Shown here in pieces: positions 20,749 to 33,044 of a stretch of 64,000 nucleotides of DNA. Position numbers and translations under genes: made by a program. The stretch is taken from contig NC_089246.1 in the NCBI RefSeq assembly GCF_000512585.2, forward strand, positions 806,001 to 870,000, given 5' to 3'. The notes below the pieces were generated by a model. That model made no database searches, had not been told where the DNA came from, and saw only the letters and a list, made by a program, of their open reading frames with translations. The number at the start of each line of letters is the position of its first letter. Position 1 is the stretch's first letter. The DNA comes from Kwoniella bestiolae CBS 10118 (taxonomy: Eukaryota; Basidiomycota; Tremellomycetes; Tremellales; Cryptococcaceae).

Positions 20749-23700
20749 ATGTCCTTTCCCGATTCTATACAACTCGGGATCATCTCCCTCGGCTTAACAT
20801 ATCACTTTCCTTCCTCGTCGGAACCTCGCTGGTCACCTCTCTCAACAGCATTCTTAGACTCAGATGCTCTCTTCGATGAATTCTCTATAACCATGGTGGA
20901 GCTGCTACGTCTAGCCCTGTGTGACGGTGGGCTAGGATTTCAGGGGGAATGGATCAGACAGGGAGTCAGAATCATAGTCAGATGCTGGATTCTGCCGAGT
21001 GATGCGCCTGGAAGCATGTGGAAGGCTTTCGTGCCGAGAGAAAGGGAAAGGGTGGTGAAAGGGCTGCTGAAGAATGTGAGGAGATACTGGGAACTTGAAG
21101 AGGTCGAAGGGGAAACATTGATGGCCATGAAGGCAAGTTTTGGCTATGGCAGCTATTTTTCGTCCAGCCCAGTCATGATCATCGACTAATTCTATGTTTC
21201 AACTCGTAGCCCGACGACCATCAGAGTATGCAAGAGCTTTACTCAAGTGTGCCATCACCCCCTGATCCACACTTTCAATATAGCGAGTCATTGTCCGACA
21301 GAGAGCTTTTCGACGGCTTGCAGAACTGCGAGAATCCTTTCGGCGTGAAGACGGATCTCTACAAATACCAAGTTGTGGGTTCTTATCATCATCTTAGATT
21401 TGCCTTCAAATTTGTACCCTTGCTCACAAACAGAATACAAAACAGCGATCGGTATCCAAAATGATACAAATGGAAATGCAGCCGGAAAGGCTAGTCGACC
21501 CTCTGTTTACCCCTTTAGAGGAAGCAGGAAGAAACGGGACTTACTATGTAAATATGTCAAATTGGGATATACAGCGGCATCCAGGCTGGTATGACTTACC
21601 GAGAGGTGGAATTCTGTGAGCGAATTCCTCCTGCCATGATTTGGTGGAACGCTGATCGACCCATACTGAATGTCCGTAGATGCGAACAGATGGGGACTGG
21701 AAAAACCCTAATGTGCTTATCGCTCATCACCTCCACGCTGTATCAGCCCACATTACCTCCTCCAATAAGCATCGACTTGTCCCCTGTTACCACCGATGTC
21801 GCGGAGCGTACCTACCCATTTTCAGCCAATGCGGACATACGAGCCCTTACGGGATATCCTCGCACACGAATGCATCTTACGTTCCCGTCCTTACTAGAAC
21901 TCTGTGCGAACGTACTAGCTACCAACGATCCGTCGGCTAAGCACAATAAAGCTTTACCAGAGATACTCAGGCCTTTATTGGAACGAAGAACCTTTTACTG
22001 TACTTTACCAGTCGACAATGAATGTCCAAGGCAGGCTAAACAGAAAACTCATGAACAAACGGTCAAGAAGGTGTATCTCGCAAAAGGAACTCTGGTGATC
22101 GTCCCGCAAATTTTGTTCCACCAATGGCAGTCTGAGATTGAACATCATCTGGAGGAAGGTGTCCTAAGCGTATACAATGTGGAGGGGAAAGAACTACCTA
22201 GTATCGAAACATTGCTCGAATACGATGTGAGTATCGAATTCCAGCTGCTGGTGTATTGCTCAGCCGTTTATCTGACCATGTTTGATAACAGGTTGTTCTG
22301 ATCGATACCTTGCGTGAGTTGAGAAGCACAATCACCACGCATCATTCCAAATGCTGACGACTTCTCGAGATCACCAGGCTTTGGAGCAGAGGAAACGCAG
22401 CATAGAAAGTCTAGGGGCTTGAAGCCTTCAATACTGCTGAAAGCCAGGTGGAAACGTATCATTTTGGGTTAGTCAATGATCCTTCATCAAGGATGGACGC
22501 ACAGCTGAACATGGCAAATCTGTTTCAGACGAAGGACACACAGCTCAATCGAAGTTGACCAACTCCATGACATTCGCCAGACAACTGAGTGTCGAACGCC
22601 GGTGGCTTGTTAGTGGTAGTGAGTTGTCATCCATGCCGTATATGGACGAGTACTCATCCGTGTGGGTTGTCCAGCGCCGACACGACATCTGCAGCAGGGC
22701 GGTGAAACAGAACTGGACACAATGGAGATGTCGACGTCAAATCATCCTCTTCAACCCTCAACCTCATCTGAGAACAATGTTCACCATGACGCCCGTATGG
22801 TCCGTCGAGCATGGAACCAGCTCGAGTTAGAAGATGCATATAGAATAGGACGAATGATCGGTGGATTCCTGGCAGCTGAACCATTCAAGACAGAAGGTGG
22901 ATTTGAGAGGAATGTCATTGCTCCCCTCAGAAACAAGGAGGGGCCCTCATTTGGAGCTGTCAGAAGCATGAGATATATCATGAACGGATTGATGGTGAAA
23001 CATGCGTGAGTGATGCGGTCTCTTTCAGCCTTCTACGTTATATCACTACTCTGTGTATTGATCGGTTCTCAGGCCCAAGGTCATCGATCTCGAATCTGAA
23101 CTGCCCCCATCAACCATCAGCAATGAATTGCTTCAATTCGATTCACTGCAGAAGATAACATACAATGTTCTCGCGGCGCTTGTAGCTAGTAACGTATATA
23201 CCAGTGAGTTCTTCGTCTCCCAGATGAGATTTGACCGGACCTGACTGATGTCACCTTCATAGGTGGCGGTGAGGACATGGACTATTTTCTCCACAAGGAC
23301 AACAGAGATGCCTTTCTTCAAGTGGTCGACAACCTTCATCTAGCTTGTTTCTGGTATTCTGCTCGAGACATGGGTGTACAAGGCTGTTTAGACCGGACAA
23401 AGAGCTGGCTCGACAGGCATCTCGAAGCAGACCCATATGTCCGAGAACAACTCATAGAGGCTTGTTGTCATTTACGCTCGGCGCTGGATCATCCAGGATG
23501 GGGCGAGTGGATGACCAACGGTGTCTCTATGCCCTTGACCGGTCAATCGTTACCCCCCTTGCTCAAGGAAGCTTGGTCGGATTCATTCAACACGAAACCT
23601 GATATGGTCGATGTCCATAGTTTCAACACCCTCAGAGAACTTAATCAACGCGGAAGGACGATCCAGGACTTGCATATCGCAGGGTGGGACTATAGGAACA

Positions 23701-24994
23701 ATAAATTGGAAGAATTTCAAAAGACCATGGCCAAATATATGGAGAAGCATGCCAAGGAGCAGCAGAAACTGGCAAAAGCTAAGAACTCAAGCGCTGCAAA
23801 AGCACCGAAAGCCGCCATCAAATCCAACTCTTCCCCGGCTAAAGATCGTCCAAAGAAGAGGAAACATGGGGATATGGACGAAGTTGACGGAAGAATAGAG
23901 GAGGCGGAGCGCAATGCCGCTTTAGCTTCGATGTCCTCTACAGAAGCCGCTCCCGATATGCCTCGACCGTTGCCCAGCGTCATACACACGACCAGCAAAT
24001 CTGCAAAGGCAAACTTCGTTGCGAAGACTATATTATCAGCAGACAAGGACGATAAATTTGTCATCTTTGGCGATGCCTATGAACTGGGCCATTTGACGGA
24101 GATACTAGATTTGTTAGACATCACATCGTGGGTAATGTCACATCATTCGAACATTAGACGTCGGAAAGCTGATTACATCCCTTCAACTCGATATCAGCAC
24201 GTTTGTCGGAAGCGAACTGTTCACTAGAGACAGGCGTAAAGCCTTAGATGATTTCCAAAAACCTGAAATCAGGGTATGCCTGCTAGACCTCAAAGTCGGA
24301 GCAAGAGGATTGTGAGTCTCACTCGTACATATTTCGTTTCCTCGAGATCTCACCTTCTTTACTCGACAGGAACTTGGTTGTTGCCAACCGCGTGATCTTC
24401 CTGCGACCGATATGGAATCCCGATGTACAGGCGCAAGCTGTCAAGGTGAGTAATAGCATCAAACTCTATAAAGCGCACGATCCGGCTGATCGTGATGATA
24501 AAGAGGGTTCATCGAATCGGTCAAACTAGACCAACCAAGATACATATCCTGGTTACTGAGGGAACTTTTGAGGAGGATATAGCTAAGCGGTCGTCCAAAA
24601 ATCGATCACAGGATGATGAGAAGCTTTATTCGAGAGCCATGATCGAGGTTGGTCCGTGTCTTGCTCGAACTTTGCTTATCTTGTTGACAATCATGACTTT
24701 TTACAGAATCCCCGCTTCGTCTACCCCGAACGCAAACAAACGGAAACATTCGCTGTGCGATTTATGCCGACCAGCGAGACACTTTCCGCTGGAGCCGTCA
24801 ATGGCGTCTCTGGAGGCAGCCGATCCGGGCCATTCGAATATCCCCGTGTCCACCCTCCACCCTCTTCCACCTTTGTTCACGACGACATGCCCCACGGACA
24901 TAATTCTCGCAGGGCAAGCACCCCAATGAACGAGATTAGAGAGGGAGATGCGGAAGGTAAGATCAGAAAGCGAGCCAGAGTCATGTTTGCGTGA
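20749..24994 (+). CDS. SNF2-family DNA-dependent ATPase, Rad5/Rad16-like
   Basis: Fourteen exons closing at 1136 residues: 20749-21132, 21210-21371, 21446-21615, 21680-22226, 22292-22313, 22378-22467, 22529-22615, 22675-23005, 23073-23203, 23263-24127, 24198-24311, 24370-24445, 24504-24647, 24707-24994. SNF2 motifs appear in order: KTDLYKYQRSVSKMIQ (Q-like), GGILCEQMGTGKTLMCL (motif I, Walker A), TLVIVPQILFHQW (Ia), DEGHTAQSKLTN (motif II, DEGH), RWLVSGAPTRHLQ (III), then KANFVAKTIL, GSELFTRDRRKALDDF, LKVGARGLNLVVANRVIFL (V) and RVHRIGQTRPTKIHIL (VI). These enzymes translocate on DNA in repair or chromatin work. A basic, Ala/Lys-rich linker separates the lobes. I see no RING finger and no HIRAN domain, so it is not a canonical Rad5. 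Intron 1 has a GC donor (GCAAGT at 21133). It splits two accessory gene clusters. Confidence 0.88.
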
Positions 24995-25330
24995 ATTGCG
25001 TTCTTTCGTAAGTTGATCGTGATCACCTTTGTGCATGGAGCTAATTAAGGATACTTGTTTCTGAAGAACACAATGTCACCATCATGACGTCGCCCTCGAT
25101 CGGACAGCACCATATGAGTAGTTCATGCATTACTCTAGTGATGCGGTACTTTATCGAGATGTCCCCCAATCCCTCCTGTGCCGACCTCCTCCTTGATTGG
25201 CACATATCTATTCGTGGATCTTGATTGATACAATATACAAATCAAGTCTTGGAAGAGATTAGTTTCCTGAAGCCTGTATATCCATACAGACTCAGACCGA
25301 CAGCATTTCTAGCGTATTTATACATGGAAT
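24995..25330. other. Intergenic region, no gene seen
   Basis: No supported feature apart from the likely promoter of the next gene. Confidence 0.4.
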
Positions 25331-25900
25331 TTGTACTCACGATGTCTAAATTCAAAGTCCATTCTTCCGCTCATCTTTGCTCTCGCCACGGTGGCATCTG
25401 GGGCATCGGCTGGGCCGCAAGCCAAGTACAAGATCGCATTGCCGGATCACACTGAACTGGACAATGCGACCGATGGAAAGGTCCTATCACTGCCCCTGAG
25501 CCTTACGAATTTGACGCTTTCATCGCGCCTATGGGCGTTGAGATGTTCAACTGGGCCGCTTTGGACTCGAATGATCATGAGAGAAAACTCTGGCAAGTGG
25601 TAGTGAGTGTTGCGCAAGTCCTTCGATGATGCCGCGAACAGAAATATGAGTCTGATCTTTGCTTCCGTAGATCACCGCATCAGCCGGATACCCCTGGGAA
25701 GGGATTTCGACCGGGATTTGAAGACGGAGAAACCGTTGGCCGAAGTAGATGACGACTTTCAAGCTGCTCAACTTTCTTCTGTTGTTGGCACCTTCAAAGA
25801 CCTCGCCGGTGGTCTTGAGGTCGATAAACCAGATTTCGATCCTTGTGAGTCTAGGTCGCACCTGCAGGTTGACTTAAAGGCTAAACAGAAAATGTGATCA
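25331..25900 (+). pseudogene. Secreted Cys-PVIDT family copy A, frameshifted
   Basis: The first 45 or so codons give a clear signal peptide (SILPLIFALATVASGASA) followed by AKYKIALPDHTELDN, which parallels the mature start of copies B (FKVGVPLYTKYQDHIN) and C (VKLTIPKYSEWINS). Just after, near 25480, the frame must shift by one base to continue into APEPYEFDAFIAPMG and FNWAALDSNDHERKLW, the counterpart of FVWSTLEHIDD in copy C, up to a GTGAGT donor at about 25600. The second exon (acceptor at about 25670) opens ITASAGYPWEG but soon meets a stop, and I cannot recover the CLxxxC and PVIDT part. I read this as a decaying copy. A sequencing error in a GGAAAGG stretch could explain the first break but not the second. 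Confidence 0.45.
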
Positions 25901-26282
25901 GAATATTACTAACATGGAAGCAACATCGATCGATCCCTGGATACTGAAATACTGATCATTGCATACGTTGGATTCTCACGACTTATGTAGAGTGTAAAAT
26001 CTGTTATGGCTCGAGTGTGATGTAGACGGTTCAGAAAGGACTGGTGATTCCAGTTCTGCCTTCCAAGCACAGAAGTTGGAAGGACCATCGCCTGGTGATC
26101 TCCTGGGATAGGCAGGGTCTGGACCCAGGACGAATCTCGATAAGCTCCTTTATAGCGTAGGTGCTCTTACATGTAGAACGAGAAGCTATCCTTTCTTCTT
26201 TACAACTAGTCGAGATTCGATGGGAAGGCATATCGATAATCTGTGATCTTGACTGAGAGCATCTCTACCTATAAGAACAGCA
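25901..26282. other. Intergenic region, no gene seen
   Basis: This is the promoter side of hydrolase copy 1. No other feature is seen. Confidence 0.4.
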
Positions 26283-26402
26283 ATGGCAATCGTCCATACG
26301 TTTTGGCTCTCAGCCTCTATAGCTTTGTTCACATCATTTCTTTACCATTTTCTTCCAAATAACTAGCTACACGGGTCACCAGGCCACAAGCCTTCTTCTG
26401 CG

Positions 26403-28333
26403 ATGACCAAATGCAAAACCCTCATTACCGTTTCCTCGAAGGATTGGTTACAGCTCGTTCAGAAGAAGTATGATATCCCTGGACTAGCAGTGGCAATTGT
26501 CGCATCCCCATCATCGGATGCAAAGACTGATAATGAAACAGCTGACCACAATTGGCAATCAGAAGTTTTGACATTTGGTAGTCGAAATTTGAATGGCGAT
26601 GCCCTCACCGCAGATGTGAGAAGAGCTTAAGCGCATGTAATTCCGATGCTGATTATTGTGTATTTGCAGTCGCTCTTCCTCATAGCATCGAATACCAAGC
26701 TCTTCCTTGCCGTGAGCATCGGCATGTTGATCGACAGGGACACCATCCTCAAGACCGGACAGAAGTTGGAATGGACCAGTAAGATGATCGACGTCCTTCC
26801 TGGATGGGGCTTGGTCGAAAAAGTCGCGGAAAAGGAGGCCACAATTGAGGATCTCTTGAGTGAGACATTTCTCCTAGACGCGATAAGGGTGAAGCCGCTG
26901 ACGATACATGAACCTGTCATAGCGATGAGAACAGGGGTGGGATTCCACCCATACGTGCCGTTGTAAGTGATTCGCACATCTATTCCTGTAGCAAATCTGA
27001 TATTCTTCGGCTCTTGGTACATGATAGCTTCACGGACCCATCAAAGCAATTGGACATGATGTCACACCTTCCTCCTTTCAGCAAATTCCGCTCAAAATGG
27101 CAATACAACAATTATAATTACCTGATACTTGCTCACATGGTGTCCCTTGTATCGGGTCAACATTTCTCGCATTTCATGTATGACAACATCTTGAAACCAT
27201 TAGGCATGACAAGTGCCCTTTTCGATGTGCTGGCAGCCGAAAAGACTGGTATCAGGACTGATGCCATAGTCCGGGTAGGTAAACACATGGAAGTAGTGTA
27301 CACGGATTCTGAGGGCGATCATAAAATGAGAGGGGAGAAGAAGAATGTGGGATTTTGGACAAAAGGGACGGGAGAAGGAATATGGGGGCCAGGCGGTTTA
27401 ATCATGAGCTCCAATGATGTTGTGAGTCCGTCGTTATGCTCGGAATGCTAAATCATGCTCACATATCTGAATGCTATCTAGGTTCGATGGCTAAGAGAAC
27501 TTTTATCACCTACCATTATCTCCCCGCACATATTGGACAAGTGCGCCAAACCACAAATCTCAGCTGGAGGCCTCGTTCTTACGGAGACGGAAAATCTGTC
27601 TTACGGACTTGCTCTGTGGACCTCTTCTTACCGCGGGCACAAGTTGATCTTCCATTATGGCAAGCAACTTGGGCAACATTCTTTATTCGTTAGGCTACCT
27701 GAAAGCGGTATTGCAGTGGCGGTGATGAATTTAGGAGACGAGATAGGTTCTACACTTAACAAGACGATATTGTATACCATCCTCGATGACGTCCTGGGTC
27801 TGGAGACCGGAAGGTGGGAGGAGGAATTATTGATCAAGTGGATTTCGGACCAAGAAAAGGACGAAGTTGAATCCACCGACAAAGACGGGGAGTCACAAGA
27901 TGAAACTGTCGATGTTGGGCTCCACGTCGAGGGTGTCTACCATCATCCCGCCTGGGGCAATCTTGAATTCCGACAATTCCCTGACAACGATGTCGACTAC
28001 AGCATAAAGCGACTCTTACGAGAACAAACAAGATTACCTTGCCCTTCTTTCATAGCCGCCCTTCCAGTACGAGAAGACTCGTACCTTCTTCTTCACGGAG
28101 CAAAAGGGCGGTTCACCTGGACAGGCATACAACTGTATGACGAGCACGCGCCCACTCGGATAACGAGAGATAGTATAGTCCGGGTGTCGGGTAGCGGTCA
28201 TGCGATTGTCAACACAGAGGGCATGGGAATGTTTGACGGATTCTGGACATACGATAAAGCGACTTTCAAACATCATGTTGTAGGAAGCGATCCCAAGTCC
28301 GGTGCCGAAGTATGGTTCGATCGCGTTGCTTAA
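26403..28333 (+). CDS. Serine beta-lactamase-like hydrolase copy 1 (anchor severed)
   Basis: Exons 26403-26615, 26670-26859, 26923-26962, 27028-27421, 27482-28333, closing at 562 residues. Serine hydrolase of the class C beta-lactamase/penicillin-binding-protein fold: SNTK carries the nucleophile (SxxK), QYNNYNYL gives the YxN tyrosine, and HYGKQLGQHSL stands at the third (HxG/KTG-like) motif. Fungal members act as esterases, peptidases or acyltransferases; the substrate is unknown. Exons 2 and 3 are the same length as in copy 2 (190 and 40 nt). An in-frame ATG at 26283 starts a hydrophobic segment like the N-terminal anchor of copy 2, but a TAG at 26364-26366 separates it from the catalytic part. 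Translation from 26403 would give a soluble enzyme. The C-terminal domain (WGNLEFRQFP and later) is shared with copy 2. Confidence 0.82.
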
Positions 28334-29424
28334 TCTAATGTCGAAATTTGACGATCTCTATTGTTCGTTTTGGAATTTCTTGCATGGGGTTGATGATCAA
28401 CCAATTGCACGGCCTCCGGCCATCACTCTCACCTTTTCTGCGATGTATCTTATCTTGGAATTAGCAATGCAGATATTACTTATTCTGTTTCCCGATTGGT
28501 CTTCTGATTTCGCTAATCGGAGCATGTCCATTATACATCTTGACCTGTCACCAGTCTTCCCTTTCATCATCAGATCGTCTCTAGCAAACGCTTACTTAGG
28601 TGTTCGTCGCTCAGGCGGAAGGGCTCGCTAATGATCAGTAGGATATCGGCGTTAGGTTTTGGGGGATTGTTTAAGTATAATTCTTTATTAAGCTCGAGTA
28701 TGATCTATAGTCATCAATAGAGATCAGCGACAACGATGAGTTACAAATGATACAGGGACGGAAGAGTCCTGTAACATATGTGCTGGGATCGATGAGATTA
28801 TACGGATCCGTTAAGGGGGGAGTTTCGGTAAGGATGAAGTCTCCTTGCCACTTTCGGGGATTTCTCTGGTGATCATGAGGGCGATGAACCGGATTCCGTT
28901 TGATGTGTGTCTCGTGTATGCCTCATATCCACAGAAAAGGACAATTGCGCTTGAGCTGATCACGATTTTCAGAATAAACTCAACTACCGAATAGAAGCAA
29001 CGAGCATCGAAGTCTTATACTGAGAGGAAAGTGGCGAAACTAAACTGCTTGGTAAACCTTGTAACACCTAGCCTGATGATATATCATATTTGAGGCCGAT
29101 GATGCAGCGTTCTTTCTGTAGATCAAGTCTGAGTTTCGTTTCGTGAAGCGTTTTCTAACGGTGATTGAGAATGATGGCTCTCGCTCACTACGAAAAGGCA
29201 TAAATACCGTTCCACGAACACCCTTTGAAGTACTTACATCATAGTAGGACCGAATGACACTGATACACCGAGGAGCCTCCTTTGTATGGAAGGGACCCTT
29301 GCACTGCAGAAGGGAGGAGCTGCTCCATGATCGCTATGACTCGATGTGAAGGCTCAAAGCAGACGACCTGTCTTGAGGATTTTTGAGTTGGTTGAATCAC
29401 CCCTTCTGTCAGTGATCATTCATC
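28334..29424. other. 1.1-kb intergenic region between the hydrolase copies
   Basis: An open frame (28302-28631) overlaps the end of copy 1 in another frame and has no supporting features. No gene or RNA is called. Confidence 0.45.
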
Positions 29425-31510
29425 ATGCCATCAATAATGTCGTCTTACCTCTATTTATCCATGTTCTCGGTCATACCCTTCCTCATCTACCCATATCTTT
29501 CGCGTACCTACCTCTACCTCATTGGTCGCTCAGCTCCCAACACAGATTCCAACTCGATCCTCTCAGATAAAACCAAGACTTGGCTGGACGATATCCAAAA
29601 GTCATACGATATCCCCGGACTGGCTGTATCGATCGTCACATCGCCATCGTCCAGTCATTCTAACACCACTCAGTTCAAGCCCGCTGATCGCTTCCATTCC
29701 GAGACTTTGACATTTGGGTTTAGGAATCTGAACGGCGATCCACTCACTTCGGATGTAGGTGAAGTTTATGGTCTGGTGTACCTGTCCCTTGGGTAGATAG
29801 ATACTGACTACAGTGCGTAACCACGACAGTCGCTGTTCAGCATCGGCTCAAACACGAAACTATTTGTCGCTATAAGTGTTGGACTGTTGATTGACAAGAA
29901 CATCACGCTTCACAATGGCGAGACTTTAGATTGGACCACTAGAATTATCGATGTCCTTCCAAGCTGGGGTCTGGTTGACAAGCAAGCTGAAGGGGAGACA
30001 ACAATTCAAGACCTTCTACGTGAGCTGTCGTTCTCCTTAGCATCCTTGGTGTATATCTGATTACGTTGGCAGTCATGAGAACAGGTGTCCCCTTTCATCC
30101 ATATGCACCCAAGTAAGTTGTGATCAGGCCCTTTGTCGGATGTATCGCCCTTCGTACAGCTAACAATGATCACTAGCCATGCGGACTCCTCGAGCTTGCT
30201 GAATATGATGTCTCATCTTCCTCCGTCCAGTCACTTCCGGAACAAATGGCAATATAACAACGATAACTACCTTATCTTGGCTCATATTGTCTCCGTCCTC
30301 TCAAGGCAGCCTTTCACCGATTTCCTACAGTATAATTTCCTTGAACCTCTGGGCATGACGAGCGCGCTTTTTGACCCAATTGAGGCCAAGTGGACCGGCA
30401 AACGGTCCGATGCTATACTTCGGATAGGCAAGGGCATGGAGATAGTATCATCTAACTCCGATGGACGCCAAATCAAACTTCAAGGACAAAAGAGAAACAT
30501 AGACTGGTGGACTAAAGGTAAGGGGGAGAGCATGTGGGGATCTGCTGGCTTGATCATGAGTATCAACGACGTGGTAAGTTGGTATCAACATCATCCAATA
30601 CTTTTATCGAATCAACCAGCATATGAGGATAAACTGATTCCCGAGTCGTCGATAGACCCGTTGGTTGCAAGAGCTTCTCTCACCAACGCTGATTACACAA
30701 TCGATCCTGGAGAAATGCGCTGAAGACCAGATATCAGCCGATAATCTCCTTCTGCCAGACACCGTCAACTGCTCCTATGGGTATGGCCAATGGACCTCCA
30801 ATTACCGTGGATACAAGGTGCTCATCCATTACGGATACATGCTGGGACAACATACCTTGTTTGCAAGACTACCCGATGAGGGCATTGCGATTGGTGCGAT
30901 GAATCTTGGCGATGGTATAGGTTTTCGCGTCAATCGAGCCATCGTGTATACCCTCTTAGATGAGCTGCTGGGACTAGAAAAGAAGGATTGGCAAGAAAGT
31001 ATCCTGGATACCTGGGTGTTGGAGCAAGTGCAAGAGCACGCAGATCTCATCAATAAGGCTGTGGACTCTCCGCAGCAGATGGATGAAATCGATGTGCGCA
31101 TCCAAGGCTCGTATCATCATCCCGCTTGGAACTCCCTTCACTTCAGAAGATTTCTCACATCATCGCACGACCTTTCTTTAGGTCAATTGTTACAAGCTCA
31201 AACGATGCTTGGCCCACCATCTTTCGTTGCCGCAATGCCAGGCCGAGAAGACTGGTACATTCTCCTCCATTCGAATGGTGCTCAGTATATTTGGACTATC
31301 ATCCAGTTGCACGACGACCACAGGCTGACTGAAGTCATAGAAAATGGAATAGTCAGGGTGTTGGGAAGGGGATCGGCTGCTATCAACGAAGATGGAATGG
31401 GCATGTTTGGCGGATTCTGGTCCTTCGATTCAGCCACTTTCAAATATTATGCTGAAGGGAAGGACCCCAAAGCCGACGCCGAGGTTTGGTTTGACCGCCT
31501 TAATTCGTGA
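29425..31510 (+). CDS. Serine beta-lactamase-like hydrolase copy 2, membrane-anchored
   Basis: Exons 29425-29754, 29830-30019, 30074-30113, 30177-30573, 30656-31510, closing at 603 residues. The N-terminus is a hydrophobic anchor or uncleaved signal (LYLSMFSVIPFLIYPYLS), placing the enzyme at the cell surface or in the secretory path. The catalytic domain has GSNTK (nucleophile Ser and Lys), QYNNDNYLILAHIVS (Tyr of YxN) and HYGYMLGQHTLF in place of KTG. The C-terminal part, with SYHHPAWNSLHFRRF and VWFDRLNS, is a separate domain also present in copy 1. Splice phases match copy 1 throughout, so the pair arose by tandem duplication. Neighbours on both sides are small secreted proteins, which suggests work outside the cell. 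Substrate not deducible. Confidence 0.88.
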
Positions 31511-31927
31511 GGAAGATACCGTATACAATATCCAACTTTGCCTCTTACTATAGTCGACGTCCCGATTTATGCAGGTGGTGAGATCATGGCTGGCCTAGTA
31601 TGGACTGGCTCGATGGTATGGTCTTACGTTTCCGTTCGAGGCGGTATTTCGCTGACAGGGACGAAAATCACGATTCTATGATACTTCCTTTGTTCAAGTA
31701 TTGATCGATCAATTGCTCCTGATCGGACCATATCCCTAACACAGCTTTATCAATCTGTTGAGAGTTCCATTCACTCAGATACCTCTGGTCAATTGCGAAA
31801 AGCTACCTATAAAATCTCCTTCCCAGTCTAGCATTATTTTCAAGCTCAACGGGCACTCACCAAAAAGATAATCAACCAGTTCGATCATTCAGCAGATTCC
31901 AGTCACCATAATAGTCGATTTCCAAGC
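31511..31927. other. Intergenic region with TATA-like element
   Basis: TATAAAA at about 31808 lies 120-130 bp upstream of the copy B start codons. No other feature is seen. Confidence 0.4.
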
Positions 31928-32766
31928 TTGTCATCAACGATGTTCTACCAGTGCCTTGCCTTTTTAATTATATCTTACACCGGTCTCGCCATCCCAGTTG
32001 AAGAGCTCCCTTCAGCTAACTTCAAAGTTGGTGTTCCCCTCTATACCAAATACCAGGACCACATTAACGGAGCCAAATTTGGTGCTGTGACGGTCGACGT
32101 AAACCTCAGCATGTCGAAAGCCGATCTACAAGGTAGACGAGACTTCACGTGGACCACATTCCAGCATCCTCAGCAGGCTGCTGGTGAGATCGGAGAGCCC
32201 ATATGGAATATGTCTGTAAGTCGTGCGGCCAGTTCCCTCTTGGGGGTAGAATTGCCTGAATCTGATTGTGGTGTTCTGAATCCGATAGTGTTCCGCAACT
32301 GCTAAGGCGGGATTCGATGGAGTAGCGGAATTCACTCTGAAAGACGAGTATCCCTGGATCACTGCTGGTGTAAATGCTACAGGTGTGAGAGACGGTACTT
32401 CGGGTAAACAATGTCCTACGGGTCAGTGTCTAAGTCAACTCTGTGAAGGGCAAGAGCTGCCAGTAATAGACACCGTGAGTGTCGCATCAATCGAAGATAT
32501 TCACCCAATGGCTGACTTTGATGGTTCTGGCAGTTCCTGCATTCGTACTAGAAGGATAGTGTTGACCTTTGTATCTGTTGTTTGTAGTTTATAGACCTAG
32601 CGTTTTCAACAAGGTTAACATTTCAATCGATACATTTGATGTCGTACTGTATGCGGAATCGAAGTGGCAGTTAGCATCTGCACCAACCTCATGGCCGAGA
32701 GTCGTTCCGGTAAAGGGTCGCAAACCTACTGGATGTGATGTCTACACGTTGAAAATTGCACGATGA
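31928..32766 (+). CDS. Secreted Cys-PVIDT family copy B (3' end unresolved)
   Basis: Exon 1 31928-32215 (Met at 31928 or 31940) begins with a signal peptide (FYQCLAFLIISYTGLA). Exon 2 32289-32474 encodes a Cys followed by AGFDGVAEFTLKDEYPWI and then C-x4-C-L-x3-C-x5-PVIDT, the arrangement seen in copy C. The donor GTGAGT follows at 32475. The last exon is unclear. An acceptor at 32587 in the expected phase gives about 27 residues to a stop, while the longer frame that continues to 32766 (FNKVNISIDTFDVVLYAE) needs a one-base phase change. A frameshift or an unseen splice is possible. No known family is recognised. It follows hydrolase copy 2 on the same strand. Confidence 0.65.
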
Positions 32767-33044
32767 CGAATAGCCAGTGAGGTATAATCAATCTCACTAT
32801 GGCAATCTGACTTTGACACGCAGGAGAGATTTGCCAAAGGCATGGTGGGACAATGAATCCTTTCATCAATCAGGTAGATCCTCAAGTTGATACCCCTTAG
32901 ATTAATCAGCCATTTAGCGATTTCCAGTACGCAAAAAAAGCCTTGTGAGGATAAAATCTGCTTTTCTGAAAGGCTCATTCCATTTTACGAACATGCCCAC
33001 CTATATACATACTCCAACTTCAACTACCACGGTCAATTCTCAAT

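Noticed and set aside
28302..28631. 109-codon plus-strand ORF after hydrolase copy 1
   Set aside because: It overlaps the coding end of copy 1 and shows no family features or splice signals.
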